The position numbers and the translations under genes were made by a program. Below the pieces are notes generated by a model. The model did not search any database, had not been told where the DNA came from, and was given only the letters and a program-made list of their open reading frames with translations. This document shows, piece by piece, positions 25,673 to 34,698 of a DNA stretch of 64,000 bases. This DNA comes from Neisseriaceae bacterium. Its GTDB lineage: Bacteria; Pseudomonadota; Gammaproteobacteria; Burkholderiales; Neisseriaceae. Positions within the stretch are counted from its first letter, which is position 1; every line of letters begins with the position of its first letter. Location of the stretch: assembly GCA_017458185.1 (NCBI GenBank), contig JAFTFY010000003.1, positions 37,996-101,995 of the forward strand. Direction: 5' to 3'.

Positions 25673-26926
25673 TCAAACCGTTTTTATTTTTCGTGCATAA
25701 ACGGCTGTGGCGATGATTAAGCAAATGCTACCAAATGCGGTTAATTTCAGGATATTGGGCAGAATTTCGGCGATTGTGGCTCGGTTAAGTAGTAAGTTTT
25801 CAAAACCCGACAAGCCCCATGCCATTGGCGAAATTTGCGACAAACTTCGCATCAAATCAGGCATCACAAAAGACGGCACCATAATGCCACCGATGGCTGC
25901 CATTAAAATAATGCCGCCCACGCCCAACACCGCCGCGTGTTCTGTGGTTTTGGCGACAATGCTCACCAACAAACCGTAGCCCAAAGCGGCAAAACTAATC
26001 GCCCATGAAAGCAACAAATAATCTTTCAGGCTGCCTGAAAGTTGTAGGGCAGGAATAGATAAATGCGGCAAAAGCCATACACCGACTGCAATCATCAGCA
26101 AAAATTGAATTTGATTGATTAAAAAATAAGGCACAAATTTGGCGGCAATCAACTGCCACGCCGCCGCAGGGGAAAGGCGTAAGCGTATGATTGTATTGGT
26201 ATTTTTTTCCATAATCATCACATTCGATAAGGGAATAAGAATAAAAAACATACCAAAAATCAACCAGGCAGGCACGCTGTGTTGCACTGAATTAGGGCGT
26301 TGCGTTGCTTGCCCTGTGTCGTCTATAAATTGTGCATTAAATTGTTGTTGTTCTAAATATTTTGTAATATTATCAATGCGTTGAGTGTTTTTTTCTTGAT
26401 ATTGTTCGTTGATAATGTTTTGAAATGGGGCGGGCACAGTATCGGGCAAATCCAACGCCGTTTGTTTGTCTTGGTTAAAATATGCTTGCAAACGCGTCTC
26501 GTTATATTGCTGCCGCAACACGCCCTGAATACCTGCTAACTTGGCTTTATCAATATTCGGACGCACTATGAGTGACAAAGGCAAATCGTCTTCTAACGCA
26601 CCAAGCGTAGCGTTTGGGTTAATCAGCACCATTTCGCGGTCAGTGTGGCGAATGATTTCTTTGGCTTGTTCGTTTATATCCGACAAGGCTGCCTGAAAAT
26701 CAATCTCAAAACCCTGTTGATTCAATTTTTCCGCTAAATCCTGATTTAAGGCGTTATCCGCACTTCCCAACAACACCGCCGCAACGCCTTTGTGCGGGTC
26801 ATTGTCGTTATTTAACGCCGCCGACATAATCAGCATAAACACCAAAGGCAGGGCAAACAGCACAGCCAAACCGTGCAAATCTCGCCACAGCAATTTGAAT
26901 TCTTTAATAATGGCAGTCAAAAGCAT
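25673..26926 (-). CDS. ABC-2-type transporter permease (NatB/YhhJ-like) without adjacent ATPase
   Basis: The 417-residue protein has one membrane helix near residues 20-40, a large extracytoplasmic domain (about 45-220, rich in Q and N), and five or six helices from about 225 to the end. It has the ABC-2 signature region AAALGVGGIILMAAIGGIMVPSFVMP... and SPMAWGLSGFENLLL. Such permeases export drugs, lipids or polysaccharide precursors together with a cytosolic ATPase. None is seen next to this gene, so the ATPase would be encoded elsewhere. Uptake sequences read in frame give FQAAL and LSGSLKDYLL. No fusion domain is visible. Function beyond the family level is not inferable. Confidence 0.85.
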   Translation of the reverse strand: MLLTAIIKEFKLLWRDLHGLAVLFALPLVFMLIMSAALNNDNDPHKGVAAVLLGSADNALNQDLAEKLNQQGFEIDFQAALSDINEQAKEIIRHTDREMVLINPNATLGALEDDLPLSLIVRPNIDKAKLAGIQGVLRQQYNETRLQAYFNQDKQTALDLPDTVPAPFQNIINEQYQEKNTQRIDNITKYLEQQQFNAQFIDDTGQATQRPNSVQHSVPAWLIFGMFFILIPLSNVMIMEKNTNTIIRLRLSPAAAWQLIAAKFVPYFLINQIQFLLMIAVGVWLLPHLSIPALQLSGSLKDYLLLSWAISFAALGYGLLVSIVAKTTEHAAVLGVGGIILMAAIGGIMVPSFVMPDLMRSLSQISPMAWGLSGFENLLLNRATIAEILPNILKLTAFGSICLIIATAVYARKIKTV

Positions 26927-27012
26927 ATTTTTATTTCGTTAAGCAAAACAGCATTATACAAGTTTCAGGCTGCCTGAAACATTTTGAAATAAAATAAGCA
27001 TAAGAGAACTTT

Positions 27013-27118
27013 TATAGTCGTTTCAGAGCAAAAGCAGGCAAGGCGGTGAGCCTGCGACAGTATAAATAATACGGCAAGGCGAACTAACGCTGCATGATTT
27101 TGCTGTGAATCGACTATA
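27013..27118. mobile_element. Correia-like miniature element, copy 1
   Basis: Termini TATAGTCG and CGACTATA are exact inverted repeats 106 bases apart. The inside has GCGACAGTATAAATAATACGGCAAGG-type sequence, closely recalling the CAGTACAAATAGTACGG and AAGGCG core of neisserial Correia elements. No coding capacity is present. Similar copies are at 40842, 42198 and 59911. Confidence 0.75.
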
Positions 27119-27213
27119 AAATATGGATTGCCATGCCGTGCTTCATCACTACTCGCAACGACACTGCTTTTTGTTTCAGGCTGCCTGAACAACAATTTTT
27201 GTCAATTCCCGAT

Positions 27214-27330
27214 AAAAAAATCCGCTGGCACAAAGGGATTAAATGCCAGCGGTAATCATTGCAGGGAAAACGTCTTACTCACTACATGTATCGCTATTAC
27301 AAGAGATACATAAAAGGTAGGACGCACGCA
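27214..27330 (-). ncRNA. Candidate small RNA or leader ending in a strong terminator
   Basis: In the 565-base gap between the ABC permease and ftsZ, the minus strand has a nine-pair hairpin (27244-27252 with 27222-27230, CCGCTGGCA/TGCCAGCGG, 13-base loop) followed by seven T residues at 27220-27214. Upstream is a second hairpin, ATGTATC at 27311-27305 with GATACAT at 27292-27286. No ORF precedes it on that strand, so a short noncoding transcript is likely. The promoter is unclear: TATAAT lies at 27382-27377, but its -35 is poor. Confidence 0.38.
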
Positions 27331-27436
27331 CTGACAAAAAGTTCAAAAAATACTCATTTTTTTTAATAAGGTTTTGATTATATTGTTTATTTTGTTTGAT
27401 TTATTGGCTTTCAGGCTGCCTGAAAGTTTTTTCCAA

Positions 27437-27465
27437 ACAAAAAGGGCGTTTTTTACACGCCCTTT
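27437..27465 (-). terminator. Rho-independent terminator of ftsZ
   Basis: On the minus strand AAAGGGCG and CGCCCTTT (27465-27458 with 27448-27441) pair around a nine-base loop and are followed by TTGTTT, 26 bases after the ftsZ stop. An uptake palindrome follows at 27408-27424. Confidence 0.8.
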
Positions 27466-27491
27466 GAATCATACCCAAAAACAATCAGCCA

Positions 27492-28703
27492 TTAGTCTGC
27501 TTGACGGCGGATTGCTGTGGGGATTTCAAAATCGTCCAAAATGGCATTGTCTTTGAACGATTCTGCGGTTAAGTTCAAACCGCGAGTGCGACCACGACCG
27601 CTGCGACCTGATTGGATTACGCCGCCAAAGCCGTTGCCGCCTGCCACTGCGTCATCAGTACCTGTTTTTTGGCGAATGCTCAAATTAGGTTGTTGTGCAT
27701 TGGCTTCTTGCAAGCCTGTGGCAACCAAAGTAACGCGAATGGTGTCTTCGTCCAAGGTTGGGTCTTCGGCGGTGCCGTATTTCACATCAACATCGGACGC
27801 GGCACTGTCGTCAATAATCCGCATAACTTCTTGGTATTCGGACATTTTCAGGCAGTGTGGAGCAGTGGTAATGCTCACCAACACGCCTCTTGCACCGTCT
27901 AATGAAGTGTTGTCTAACAAGGGGCTGGAAATGGCTTGTTCGGTGGCAGTTCTTGCACGGTCAGGACCTGATGCTTCGGCAGAGCCCATCATTGCCACGC
28001 CTGCGATGCTCATCACATTGCGAATGTCGGCAAAGTCGATGTTAATCAAACCAGGGCGAGTTACGATTTCGGTAATGCCTGTTACGGCGGAGCATAATAC
28101 ATCGTCTGCGGCTTTGAATGCTTCACGCAAGGTGATGTCTTGACCTAATGAATCCAACAATTTGTCGTTCGGAATAACGATGAGCGAATCGACATGTTCT
28201 TTCAATACTTCAATACCCGATTGTGCCACTTTTTGGCGTTTGCCTTCGTATGCGAAGGGGCGAGTAACCACGGCAACGGTTAAAATGCCTAATTTTTTCG
28301 CTACTTCTGCTACCACAGGAGCCGCACCTGTGCCAGTGCCGCCGCCCATACCTGTGGTGATAAACACCATATGAGCACCTTCTAATGCTTCTTCAATCGC
28401 TTCGCGTGCTTCTTCTGCGGCACGGCGACCGATTTCAGGGTTAGCCCCTGCACCCAAGCCTTGTGTCAAACGAATACCTAATTGAATGCGTTTGTCGGTT
28501 AAACTCATTTTCAGGGCTTGTGCGTCCGTGTTGGCACTGATAAATTCCACGCTACCGTGTGCGTGTTCGTGATCTTCCGATGCCAAACCAGTATTCACCA
28601 TATTGTTAATGGCGTTACAACCGCCACCGCCGATACCAATCACTTTGATGTGTGCACCGCCTACGGGTTCTGTTAATGCATTGCTGTATTGCAATTCTGC
28701 CAT
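27492..28703 (-). CDS. ftsZ: FtsZ, cell-division tubulin homologue
   Basis: FtsZ polymerises into the division ring. The 403-residue protein has GGGGCNAINNM, the GTP loop GMGGGTGTGAAPVVAEVAK, the synergy loop region NIDFADIRNVMSIAGVAMMGS, and the C-terminal tail DDFEIPTAIRRQAD that binds FtsA/ZipA-type partners. The start follows TTAAGGAGCGGAAAATT. In Neisseria and many bacteria ftsZ follows ftsQ and ftsA in the division cluster. Here its upstream neighbour is pyrD, and no other division gene is nearby, so this copy appears to be detached from the cluster. The sequence itself looks fully functional. Confidence 0.96.
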   Translation of the reverse strand: MAELQYSNALTEPVGGAHIKVIGIGGGGCNAINNMVNTGLASEDHEHAHGSVEFISANTDAQALKMSLTDKRIQLGIRLTQGLGAGANPEIGRRAAEEAREAIEEALEGAHMVFITTGMGGGTGTGAAPVVAEVAKKLGILTVAVVTRPFAYEGKRQKVAQSGIEVLKEHVDSLIVIPNDKLLDSLGQDITLREAFKAADDVLCSAVTGITEIVTRPGLINIDFADIRNVMSIAGVAMMGSAEASGPDRARTATEQAISSPLLDNTSLDGARGVLVSITTAPHCLKMSEYQEVMRIIDDSAASDVDVKYGTAEDPTLDEDTIRVTLVATGLQEANAQQPNLSIRQKTGTDDAVAGGNGFGGVIQSGRSGRGRTRGLNLTAESFKDNAILDDFEIPTAIRRQAD

Positions 28704-28887
28704 AATTTTCCGCTCCTTAAATTCGGGTATTGTTAAAAAACACTGTATTGTAACCGATATAAAAAATAAATGGTATATATTTTATTAAAATATTTTATTT
28801 TTTTTATGTTTTTAGGCTATTTAGGCTATTTTGATTGTTGCTAAAATGACACACTATTAACTAACTTACTGATATATATAAATAAAA

Positions 28888-28918
28888 CAAATAAAACCCA
28901 AATGGCGGGTTTTATTTG
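28888..28918. terminator. Bidirectional-looking hairpin between pyrD and ftsZ
   Basis: CAAATAAAACCC and its complement GGGTTTTATTTG form a perfect 12-pair stem with a seven-base loop. It is A- and T-rich on both sides, so it could terminate pyrD transcripts on the minus strand. A smaller AAAGAC/GTCTTT hairpin follows at 28923-28942. The remainder of the 28704-29042 gap is AT-rich DNA with the ftsZ promoter region and no visible gene. Confidence 0.7.
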
Positions 28919-29042
28919 TAATAAAGACATTTTTGGTCTTTTGGGTTTAATTTAATGCAACGATTGTTTGACAATAGGGTTATTTTTTGGTTAAGTCTTT
29001 GCCAAGCGGTAATCACTTACCCTTTCAGGCTGCCTGAAAAGG

Positions 29043-30083
29043 TTATTTTTGCGATTGATATTTTTGAATGAAATGCACGCATTCACGAACTAATTGCGGT
29101 CCTTGATAAATCAAACCGCTGTATATTTGCACCGCATTTGCCCCTTTTTGTAGTTTTTCCACAGCGTCTTCGCCAGAAGAAATGCCGCCCACACCGATAA
29201 TGGGAATGGCAAATTCATTTGGCGGATTTAAATGTTTGCTTAAAATAGACAACACTTCATTTGCTTTATTTTTCAATGGGCTACCTGAAAGACCACCTGC
29301 TTCATTCGATAAAGGGTGATTGCCCAAAGACGATTTATCCACAGTGGTATTTGTGGCAATCACACCGTCTATTTGATGAAACCGCACCGCTTTGGCAATG
29401 GCGATGATTTGATTTTCATCTAAATCGGGGGCGATTTTTAACGCAATCGGCACATATTTGTTGTGTTGATTTGCCAAATCGTTTTGGCAAAATTTGATTG
29501 CCGCTAATAATTGATTTAATTCATCTTCGCCTTGCAAGGAACGCAAGTTTTTGGTGTTTGGAGACGAAATGTTGATTGTAATGTAACTTGCTAATTCATA
29601 AGCCTTTTTTAAGCAAATTAGGTAATCATCAACCGCATTTTCAATCGGTGTTGTGGCGTTTTTGCCGATGTTTATGCCTAAAATTCCGTCATATTTACTG
29701 CGTCTAATATTCGCCAAAACGCTATCCATACCGTGATTATTAAAACCCATACGATTCACGATGGCTCGTTGTTCAGGCAGCCTGAAAAGACGCGGCTTGG
29801 GATTGCCCGCCTGCGGCTTGGGCGTTACCGTGCCGATTTCAATAAAACCAAAACCAAACGCCGCCAAAGCGTCAATAAATTCGCCGTTTTTGTCCAAACC
29901 CGCCGCCAAACCCACAGGGTTGGGCAGGGTCAGATCCATTAACTTGCATGGCACTTTGGGCGTTTCTTTGCCAAACGGATCAAGGTGCAATTTATGTAAG
30001 AAATTCAAGCCATTTAACGCCGCCAAATGCGAGCGTTCTGCGTCCATTGAAAATAAAATTTTTTGGAAAAAAGAATAATCCAT
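29043..30083 (-). CDS. pyrD: PyrD, quinone-dependent dihydroorotate dehydrogenase (class 2)
   Basis: PyrD oxidises dihydroorotate to orotate with a quinone acceptor at the inner membrane. The 346-residue protein has the N-terminal membrane-associating helices of class 2 (MDYSFFQKILFSMDAERSHLAALNGL), NPVGLAAGLDKNGE, GFGFIEIGTVTPKPQ.GNPKPRLFRLPE, INISSPNTKNLRSLQ with the catalytic serine region, and GVGGISSGEDA. The start has GGAAAGGCAGTT before it. An uptake sequence is embedded at 29774-29788 as FRLPEQ and another near 29279. No pyrimidine operon is visible, as usual for pyrD. Confidence 0.95.
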   Translation of the reverse strand: MDYSFFQKILFSMDAERSHLAALNGLNFLHKLHLDPFGKETPKVPCKLMDLTLPNPVGLAAGLDKNGEFIDALAAFGFGFIEIGTVTPKPQAGNPKPRLFRLPEQRAIVNRMGFNNHGMDSVLANIRRSKYDGILGINIGKNATTPIENAVDDYLICLKKAYELASYITINISSPNTKNLRSLQGEDELNQLLAAIKFCQNDLANQHNKYVPIALKIAPDLDENQIIAIAKAVRFHQIDGVIATNTTVDKSSLGNHPLSNEAGGLSGSPLKNKANEVLSILSKHLNPPNEFAIPIIGVGGISSGEDAVEKLQKGANAVQIYSGLIYQGPQLVRECVHFIQKYQSQK

Positions 30084-30250
30084 AACTGCCTTTCCAAAGA
30101 TAACGATTTCAGGCTGCCTGAAAATGAAAATACACTATATATTATATAGTAGAAAATTGTGCGAAATTTGAGTGGCAACAAAAAATGCCCAAACGCCACA
30201 GAATAAAATCGCTATTTGACCCGTTCAATCTATTTCAGGCTGCCTGAAAC

Positions 30251-30913
30251 TTATTTTTGAGCATAATTTCGCTGCCCAAACAAAGCACTGCCTATGCGAA
30301 TGTGTGTCGCCCCATATTCTACTGCCCACTGCCAGTCGCCCGACATACCCATAGACAGCGTATCTAATTTAAGCCCTTGATTATTCAGCGAAATAAACAA
30401 CTCACGCATTTTTTGCATTTGTTGTCTAATGGTTATCTCATCTGCGTCTGATGGCACTGCCATTAAACCACGCAAGTTTAATTGCGGTAATGTTTTGATA
30501 TATTGACAAAATTCAAACACTTCGCCCACAGCCAAACCGTGTTTTTGCGTTTCGCCCGAAATATTAACTTCCACGCACACTTGCAGGGGCGGTTTATTTT
30601 CAGGGCGTTGCTGCGACAGTCGCTCGGCAATTTTTTCGCGTGCAAGCGTATGCACCCAGTGGGCATTTTCTGCCACAACACGCGTTTTATTCGACTGAAT
30701 ATCGCCAATCATATGCCAAACAATGCTTTCAGGCAGCCTGAAAACTTTTTCTTGCCATTCTTGAATATAATTTTCACCAAAATGCCGTTGTCCCAAATCA
30801 TACAAGGCTTGAATATCGTGAATAGGAAAGGTTTTACTCACCGCAATCAAGCAAATATGTTCAGGCAGCCTATTCAATAAATTTTGATAACGATTGCTCA
30901 AAGAAGTATCCAT
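30251..30913 (-). CDS. YggS/PLPBP-family pyridoxal-phosphate homeostasis protein
   Basis: This 220-residue protein shows the family features: LIAVSKTFP with the PLP-binding Lys, GQRHFGENYIQEW, WHMIGDIQSNKTR, CVEVNISGETQKHGL, LRGLMAVPS and LSMGMSGDWQWAVEYGATHIRIGSALFG. It binds PLP without catalysing a reaction and buffers vitamin B6 and amino-acid pools. It is divergent from pilT, an arrangement found in many gamma- and beta-proteobacteria. Two uptake-derived peptides, NRLPEH and FRLPES, occur in frame near residues 14 and 58. Their positions are surface-exposed helices or turns in family members, by expectation. Confidence 0.93.
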   Translation of the reverse strand: MDTSLSNRYQNLLNRLPEHICLIAVSKTFPIHDIQALYDLGQRHFGENYIQEWQEKVFRLPESIVWHMIGDIQSNKTRVVAENAHWVHTLAREKIAERLSQQRPENKPPLQVCVEVNISGETQKHGLAVGEVFEFCQYIKTLPQLNLRGLMAVPSDADEITIRQQMQKMRELFISLNNQGLKLDTLSMGMSGDWQWAVEYGATHIRIGSALFGQRNYAQK

Positions 30914-31058
30914 AACGATGACTTTTTTGCTTAAAAAGAAACAATTTTAACGATTTTTCCCATTATTTTGCCGATATTTATCACCCTTTTTGTCTTGCCG
31001 TGTTAATATCTGACAGTTAGAATTTCTTTTTTTATTGTCCTGAAATTGAGGCTGACTT

Positions 31059-32099
31059 ATGCATATTACCGACTTATTAGCATTTGCGGTGCAAAATAAA
31101 GCGTCTGACTTGCACATCAGTACAGGTTTGCCGCCGATGATTCGTGTGCATGGCGAAATGCGGCGTATTAACTTGCCTGCGACCACTACCGAAGACACAT
31201 TCGGTATGATTACCGACATTATGAACGACTCGCAACGCAAGGCATATCAACATAACTTGGAAACCGACTTTTCATTTGAGTTGTCTGGTGTTGCACGCTT
31301 CCGTGTGAATGCGTTTAATATCAATCGCGGTCCTGCGGCGGTGTTCCGTACCATTCCGTCCGAAGTATTGAGTTTAGAGCAATTAGATTGCCCCAAAATC
31401 TTCAAAGATATTTGCGATACACCGCGTGGCTTGGTGTTGGTAACAGGACCTACGGGTTCAGGTAAATCCACCACGCTGGCGGCGATGATTGACTACATTA
31501 ACGAAACGCAACCATGCCATGTCTTAACGATTGAAGACCCAATCGAGTTTGTACATCAATCGAAAAAAGCCTTGATTAACCAACGCGAATTACACGAACA
31601 CACCCACAGTTTCGACAACGCCTTGCGTTCGGCTTTGCGTGAAGACCCTGATGTGATTCTCGTGGGCGAGATGCGGGATATTGAAACCATTCGTTTGGCA
31701 CTGACCGCTGCCGAAACTGGGCACTTGGTGTTTGCCACCTTGCACACCACAGGGGCTGCCAAAACAGTTGACCGTGTTGTGGATTCATTCCCAGGCGGCG
31801 AAAAAGATATGATTCGTACCATGTTATCCGAATCTTTGCGTTCCGTAATTTCACAAACCCTGTTGAAAAAACGCGATGGTTCAGGACGGGTTGCCGCATT
31901 TGAAATCATGATTGCCACCCCTGCGATTCGTAACTTGATTCGTGAAAACAAAATCGCCCAAATGGGTTCGATGATTCAAACGGGTCAGCAATACGGCATG
32001 CAGACACTCGACCAAGCCTTGTCCGCATTGCTCAAAAAAGGTCAGATTTCTATCGAAACAGCGCGTTCCAAAGCCCAAAACGCCGCCAATATCGGTTAA
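31059..32099 (+). CDS. pilT: PilT, type IV pilus retraction ATPase
   Basis: PilT powers pilus retraction, needed for twitching and DNA uptake. The 346-residue protein begins MHITDLLAFAVQNKASDLHIS, has Walker A GPTGSGKSTT near residue 131, the Asp box IEDPIEFVHQ, Walker B DPDVILVGEMRD, the His box GHLVFATLHTTGAAKT, and the retraction-specific AIRNLIRENK motif in the C-terminal domain. GAGGCTGACTT precedes the ATG. It is followed 21 bases later by pilU on the same strand. Base composition is more GC-rich than many neighbours, in keeping with high expression. Confidence 0.96.
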   Translation: MHITDLLAFAVQNKASDLHISTGLPPMIRVHGEMRRINLPATTTEDTFGMITDIMNDSQRKAYQHNLETDFSFELSGVARFRVNAFNINRGPAAVFRTIPSEVLSLEQLDCPKIFKDICDTPRGLVLVTGPTGSGKSTTLAAMIDYINETQPCHVLTIEDPIEFVHQSKKALINQRELHEHTHSFDNALRSALREDPDVILVGEMRDIETIRLALTAAETGHLVFATLHTTGAAKTVDRVVDSFPGGEKDMIRTMLSESLRSVISQTLLKKRDGSGRVAAFEIMIATPAIRNLIRENKIAQMGSMIQTGQQYGMQTLDQALSALLKKGQISIETARSKAQNAANIG

Positions 32100-32120
32100 T
32101 TTCGCAAGGAGTAAGCAAAA

Positions 32121-33449
32121 ATGGCAAACGAAAACAATCTTGATGAAAACATGGAACTGGCACCTGCAACCCCACAACAAATACAAGAAGAAAGCAGTAT
32201 CGTAGAATCTTCCGCCCAAAAAATGCAGTTGGCACAGGCAACCACCGCCGAATTAGTTGCCAATTTTGAAGATGAATCTTTACGCAATGCAGGTTCCATT
32301 TGTCGCAGTAATCCGCATTTACAACGGGCATACAAAACGCTGTTCAAAATTATGAAATATGCGGCAGAACACAAAGCGTCCGATATTTTCATTGCACCAG
32401 GTTTCCCGCCAGCGGTAAAAATCAACGGTACCATTATTCCGATTGCGGAAAAACCGTTCTCACAAGAAAATACGCGTGATATTGTGTATTCCACTATGTC
32501 TGAACGCATGATTCACCAATTTGAAAAAGAGTTGGAACTGAACTTCGCACACCGTGCCACTGACGAAGTGCGTTTCCGTTGCAATGCCTATCACGAACAA
32601 AACCGTGTCGGCATGGTGATGCGTACCATCAGCACCAAAATTGCCACTTTGGACGAGTTGGAATTACCACCCGTGCTGAAAACTTTGGCAATGAAACGGC
32701 GTGGTTTGATTATCGTAGTGGGTGCAACAGGTTCAGGTAAATCCACTTCTTTGGCAGCGATGGTTGATCACCGCAATGAACGCTTACCAGGTCACATCAT
32801 CACCATTGAAGACCCGATTGAATTTGTGCATCAGCATAAAAAATCCATCGTCACCCAACGCGAAATCGGCATTGACACCATTGACTGGCACGAAGCCTTG
32901 AAGAGTGCCATGCGTGAAGCCCCCGATGTGGTGATTGTGGGTGAGGTGCGTGACCAAGAAGCGATGAGCCACGCTATGGAATTGTCGCAAACAGGGCACT
33001 TGTGTATGTGCACCTTGCACGCCACCAACTCCAACCAAGCGATTGAGCGGGTGATTAACTTCTATGACGAAATGCGTCATGCCCAAATCTTTATGGACTT
33101 GTCGTTGGACTTGGCAGCGATTATTTCGCAACGGATTATCCGCCGCAAAGACGGTTCAGGTCGTGTAGTGGCGATGGAAGTGATGTTAAACACCCCAGCG
33201 GTTGCCGAACTCATCTTAAAAGGCGACATTGGCGGCATTAAAGACATTATGAACCGTTCCGATGACGAAGGCATGCAAACCTTTGACCAACACTTATTCC
33301 AGTTGTACAAAGACGATGTTATCAGTTATGACGAAGCCATTATGAACGCCAACTCTGCCAACAACTTGCGTTTGGAAATCAAGTTGTACGAAGAAGGCTT
33401 GGATCAAGGCCAACGCGCTCGCCGTATCGAAAAAATGGACTTAATGTAA
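32121..33449 (+). CDS. pilU: PilU, accessory type IV pilus retraction ATPase
   Basis: PilU assists PilT in forceful retraction. The 442-residue protein carries the same ATPase boxes: Walker A GATGSGKSTS, IEDPIEFVHQHKKSIVTQREIGIDT, DVVIVGEVRD and GHLCMCTLHATNSNQA. The PilT-type AIRNLIRE motif is replaced by TPAVAELILKGD, the expected PilU difference. It is longer than typical PilU because of an N-terminal segment of about 65 residues rich in Gln, Glu and Asn (QQIQEESSIVESSAQKMQLA), probably disordered. AAGGAGTAAGCAAAA precedes its ATG and it is cotranscribed with pilT. A strong terminator follows. Confidence 0.93.
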   Translation: MANENNLDENMELAPATPQQIQEESSIVESSAQKMQLAQATTAELVANFEDESLRNAGSICRSNPHLQRAYKTLFKIMKYAAEHKASDIFIAPGFPPAVKINGTIIPIAEKPFSQENTRDIVYSTMSERMIHQFEKELELNFAHRATDEVRFRCNAYHEQNRVGMVMRTISTKIATLDELELPPVLKTLAMKRRGLIIVVGATGSGKSTSLAAMVDHRNERLPGHIITIEDPIEFVHQHKKSIVTQREIGIDTIDWHEALKSAMREAPDVVIVGEVRDQEAMSHAMELSQTGHLCMCTLHATNSNQAIERVINFYDEMRHAQIFMDLSLDLAAIISQRIIRRKDGSGRVVAMEVMLNTPAVAELILKGDIGGIKDIMNRSDDEGMQTFDQHLFQLYKDDVISYDEAIMNANSANNLRLEIKLYEEGLDQGQRARRIEKMDLM

Positions 33450-33465
33450 TTATCTGTTGTATGCC

Positions 33466-33500
33466 AAACCCTTTCAGGCTGCCTGAAAGGGTTTTTATTT
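33466..33500 (+). terminator. Uptake-sequence-based terminator of pilTU
   Basis: AAACCC and GGGTTT extend an uptake palindrome at 33472-33488 into a long perfect stem, followed by TTTTATTT. A second uptake palindrome follows at 33497-33514. It begins 16 bases after the pilU stop and would end the pilTU transcript. Confidence 0.85.
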
Positions 33501-33517
33501 CAGGCAGCCTGAAAAGC

Positions 33518-33725
33518 AATTAACAATGAGCAATGAGCAATGAGCAATGGGTTTTTCGTTTTGCCTTGTCAGGCAAAACGGTTTATTTTTAGATAACGCT
33601 TCGACAAAACTTTCAGGCTGCCTTAAAAGATAATCGAAGCGTTACCTTAATATATCCGTCAAGCCGTAGGCTTGACTTAATCATTGCTTATTGCTCATTG
33701 CTAATTAGTTAATTGCTCATTGAAA
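33518..33725. repeat. GAGCAAT long inverted-repeat element between pilU and fabI
   Basis: Tandem AATGAGC units (33523-33548) on the left face ATTGCTCATTG-type units on the right (about 33681-33722). Between them are CAAAACG/TTTTGCC and an inner pair ACGCTTCGA / TCGAAGCGT flanking an uptake variant near 33611, plus GTCAAGCC/GGCTTGAC. The structure is a nest of hairpins, with no coding potential. Related GAGCAAT sequence recurs near 46988. Confidence 0.7.
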
Positions 33726-33832
33726 ACCACTTTCTTTCTAAAATACTCAATAAAAACACAATTTTCCTTTTCAGGCTGCCTGAAAATGTTTTAAAATATG
33801 TCCTTTTATAATTTGAATATTTGGAAAAGTAT

Positions 33833-34621
33833 ATGGGCTTTCTTCAAGGCAAAAAAATACTCATCACGGGAATGATTTCGGAACGCTCCATTGCGTATGG
33901 CATTGCAAAGGCGTGTCATGCACAAGGGGCGGAGTTGGCTTTTACTTTTGTGGTTGATAAATTAGAAGACCGCATTCGCAAAATGGCAGCGGAATTTGGT
34001 TCGGATATTGTGTTGCGGCTTGATGTACAAAGCGATGACGACATTAACAACCTGTTTGTGGAATTAGGCAAACGCTGGGACGGTTTGGACGGCTTGGTGC
34101 ATGCTGTGGCCTTTGCACCCAAAGAGGCGTTGGACGGCAACTTTTTGGACAATATCAGCCGCGAAGCGTTTCGCATTGCCCACGATGTTTCGGCATACAG
34201 CCTGCCTGCATTAGCCAAAGCCGCACGGGGTATGATGGCAAACCGCAACGCCGCCTTGTTGGCCTTAACTTACTTGGGTGCGGTGCGTGCCATTCCGCAT
34301 TACAATGTCATGGGTTTAGCCAAAGCGTCTTTGGAAGCGTCCATTCGCTACACCGCCGCCGCAGTGGGTCGTTCTGGCATTCGCTGTAACGGCATTTCCG
34401 CAGGGCCTGTAAAAACCATTGCCGCATCAGGCATTGCCGACTTTAACAAATTGCTGAAAATCGCTGCCGATAATAATATTATGGGTCGCAATGTAACCAC
34501 AGAAGAAATCGGCAACGCCGCCGCATTCTTGCTGTCGGATTTAGCATCAGGCATTACAGGCGAAATTACCTATGTCGATTGCGGTTATAGTGTAAATGCA
34601 CTGTCGGCAGAAGGTGCTTAA
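33833..34621 (+). CDS. fabI: FabI, NADH-dependent enoyl-ACP reductase
   Basis: FabI performs the last step of each fatty-acid elongation cycle. The start at 33833 (MGFLQGKKILITGM) has GGAAAAGTAT directly upstream; a TTG four codons earlier is less likely. The 262-residue protein shows the FabI nucleotide motif MISERSIAYGIAKACHAQGAELAFTF, the active-site Tyr-x6-Lys in HYNVMGLAKASLEA, the ALLALTYLGAVRAIPHY segment, and GPVKTIAASGI. It matches the triclosan-target type rather than FabV or FabL. It is monocistronic, with a repeat block before it and a short-repeat stretch after it. Confidence 0.94.
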   Translation: MGFLQGKKILITGMISERSIAYGIAKACHAQGAELAFTFVVDKLEDRIRKMAAEFGSDIVLRLDVQSDDDINNLFVELGKRWDGLDGLVHAVAFAPKEALDGNFLDNISREAFRIAHDVSAYSLPALAKAARGMMANRNAALLALTYLGAVRAIPHYNVMGLAKASLEASIRYTAAAVGRSGIRCNGISAGPVKTIAASGIADFNKLLKIAADNNIMGRNVTTEEIGNAAAFLLSDLASGITGEITYVDCGYSVNALSAEGA

Positions 34622-34676
34622 CTTATTGTTTTATTTTGGAAAATAAAATGAACTTTTTATCCGCAAACCTATCTAA

Positions 34677-34698
34677 TGTATGTATGTATGTATGTATG
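34677..34698 (+). repeat. Tetranucleotide simple repeat (TGTA, 5.5 units)
   Basis: Five TGTA units and two further bases lie 104 bases before the surface-lipoprotein start and 56 bases after fabI. A tiny ORF (34648-34716, 22 codons, with GGAAAATAAA before it) spans the repeat, but its reality is doubtful. Confidence 0.7.

Noticed and set aside
27517..28143. 208-codon open frame antisense to ftsZ
   Set aside because: It mirrors conserved ftsZ codons and has no recognisable motif or ribosome site.
31247..31951. Antisense frames inside pilT
   Set aside because: Shadow frames of a strongly conserved gene; no independent support.
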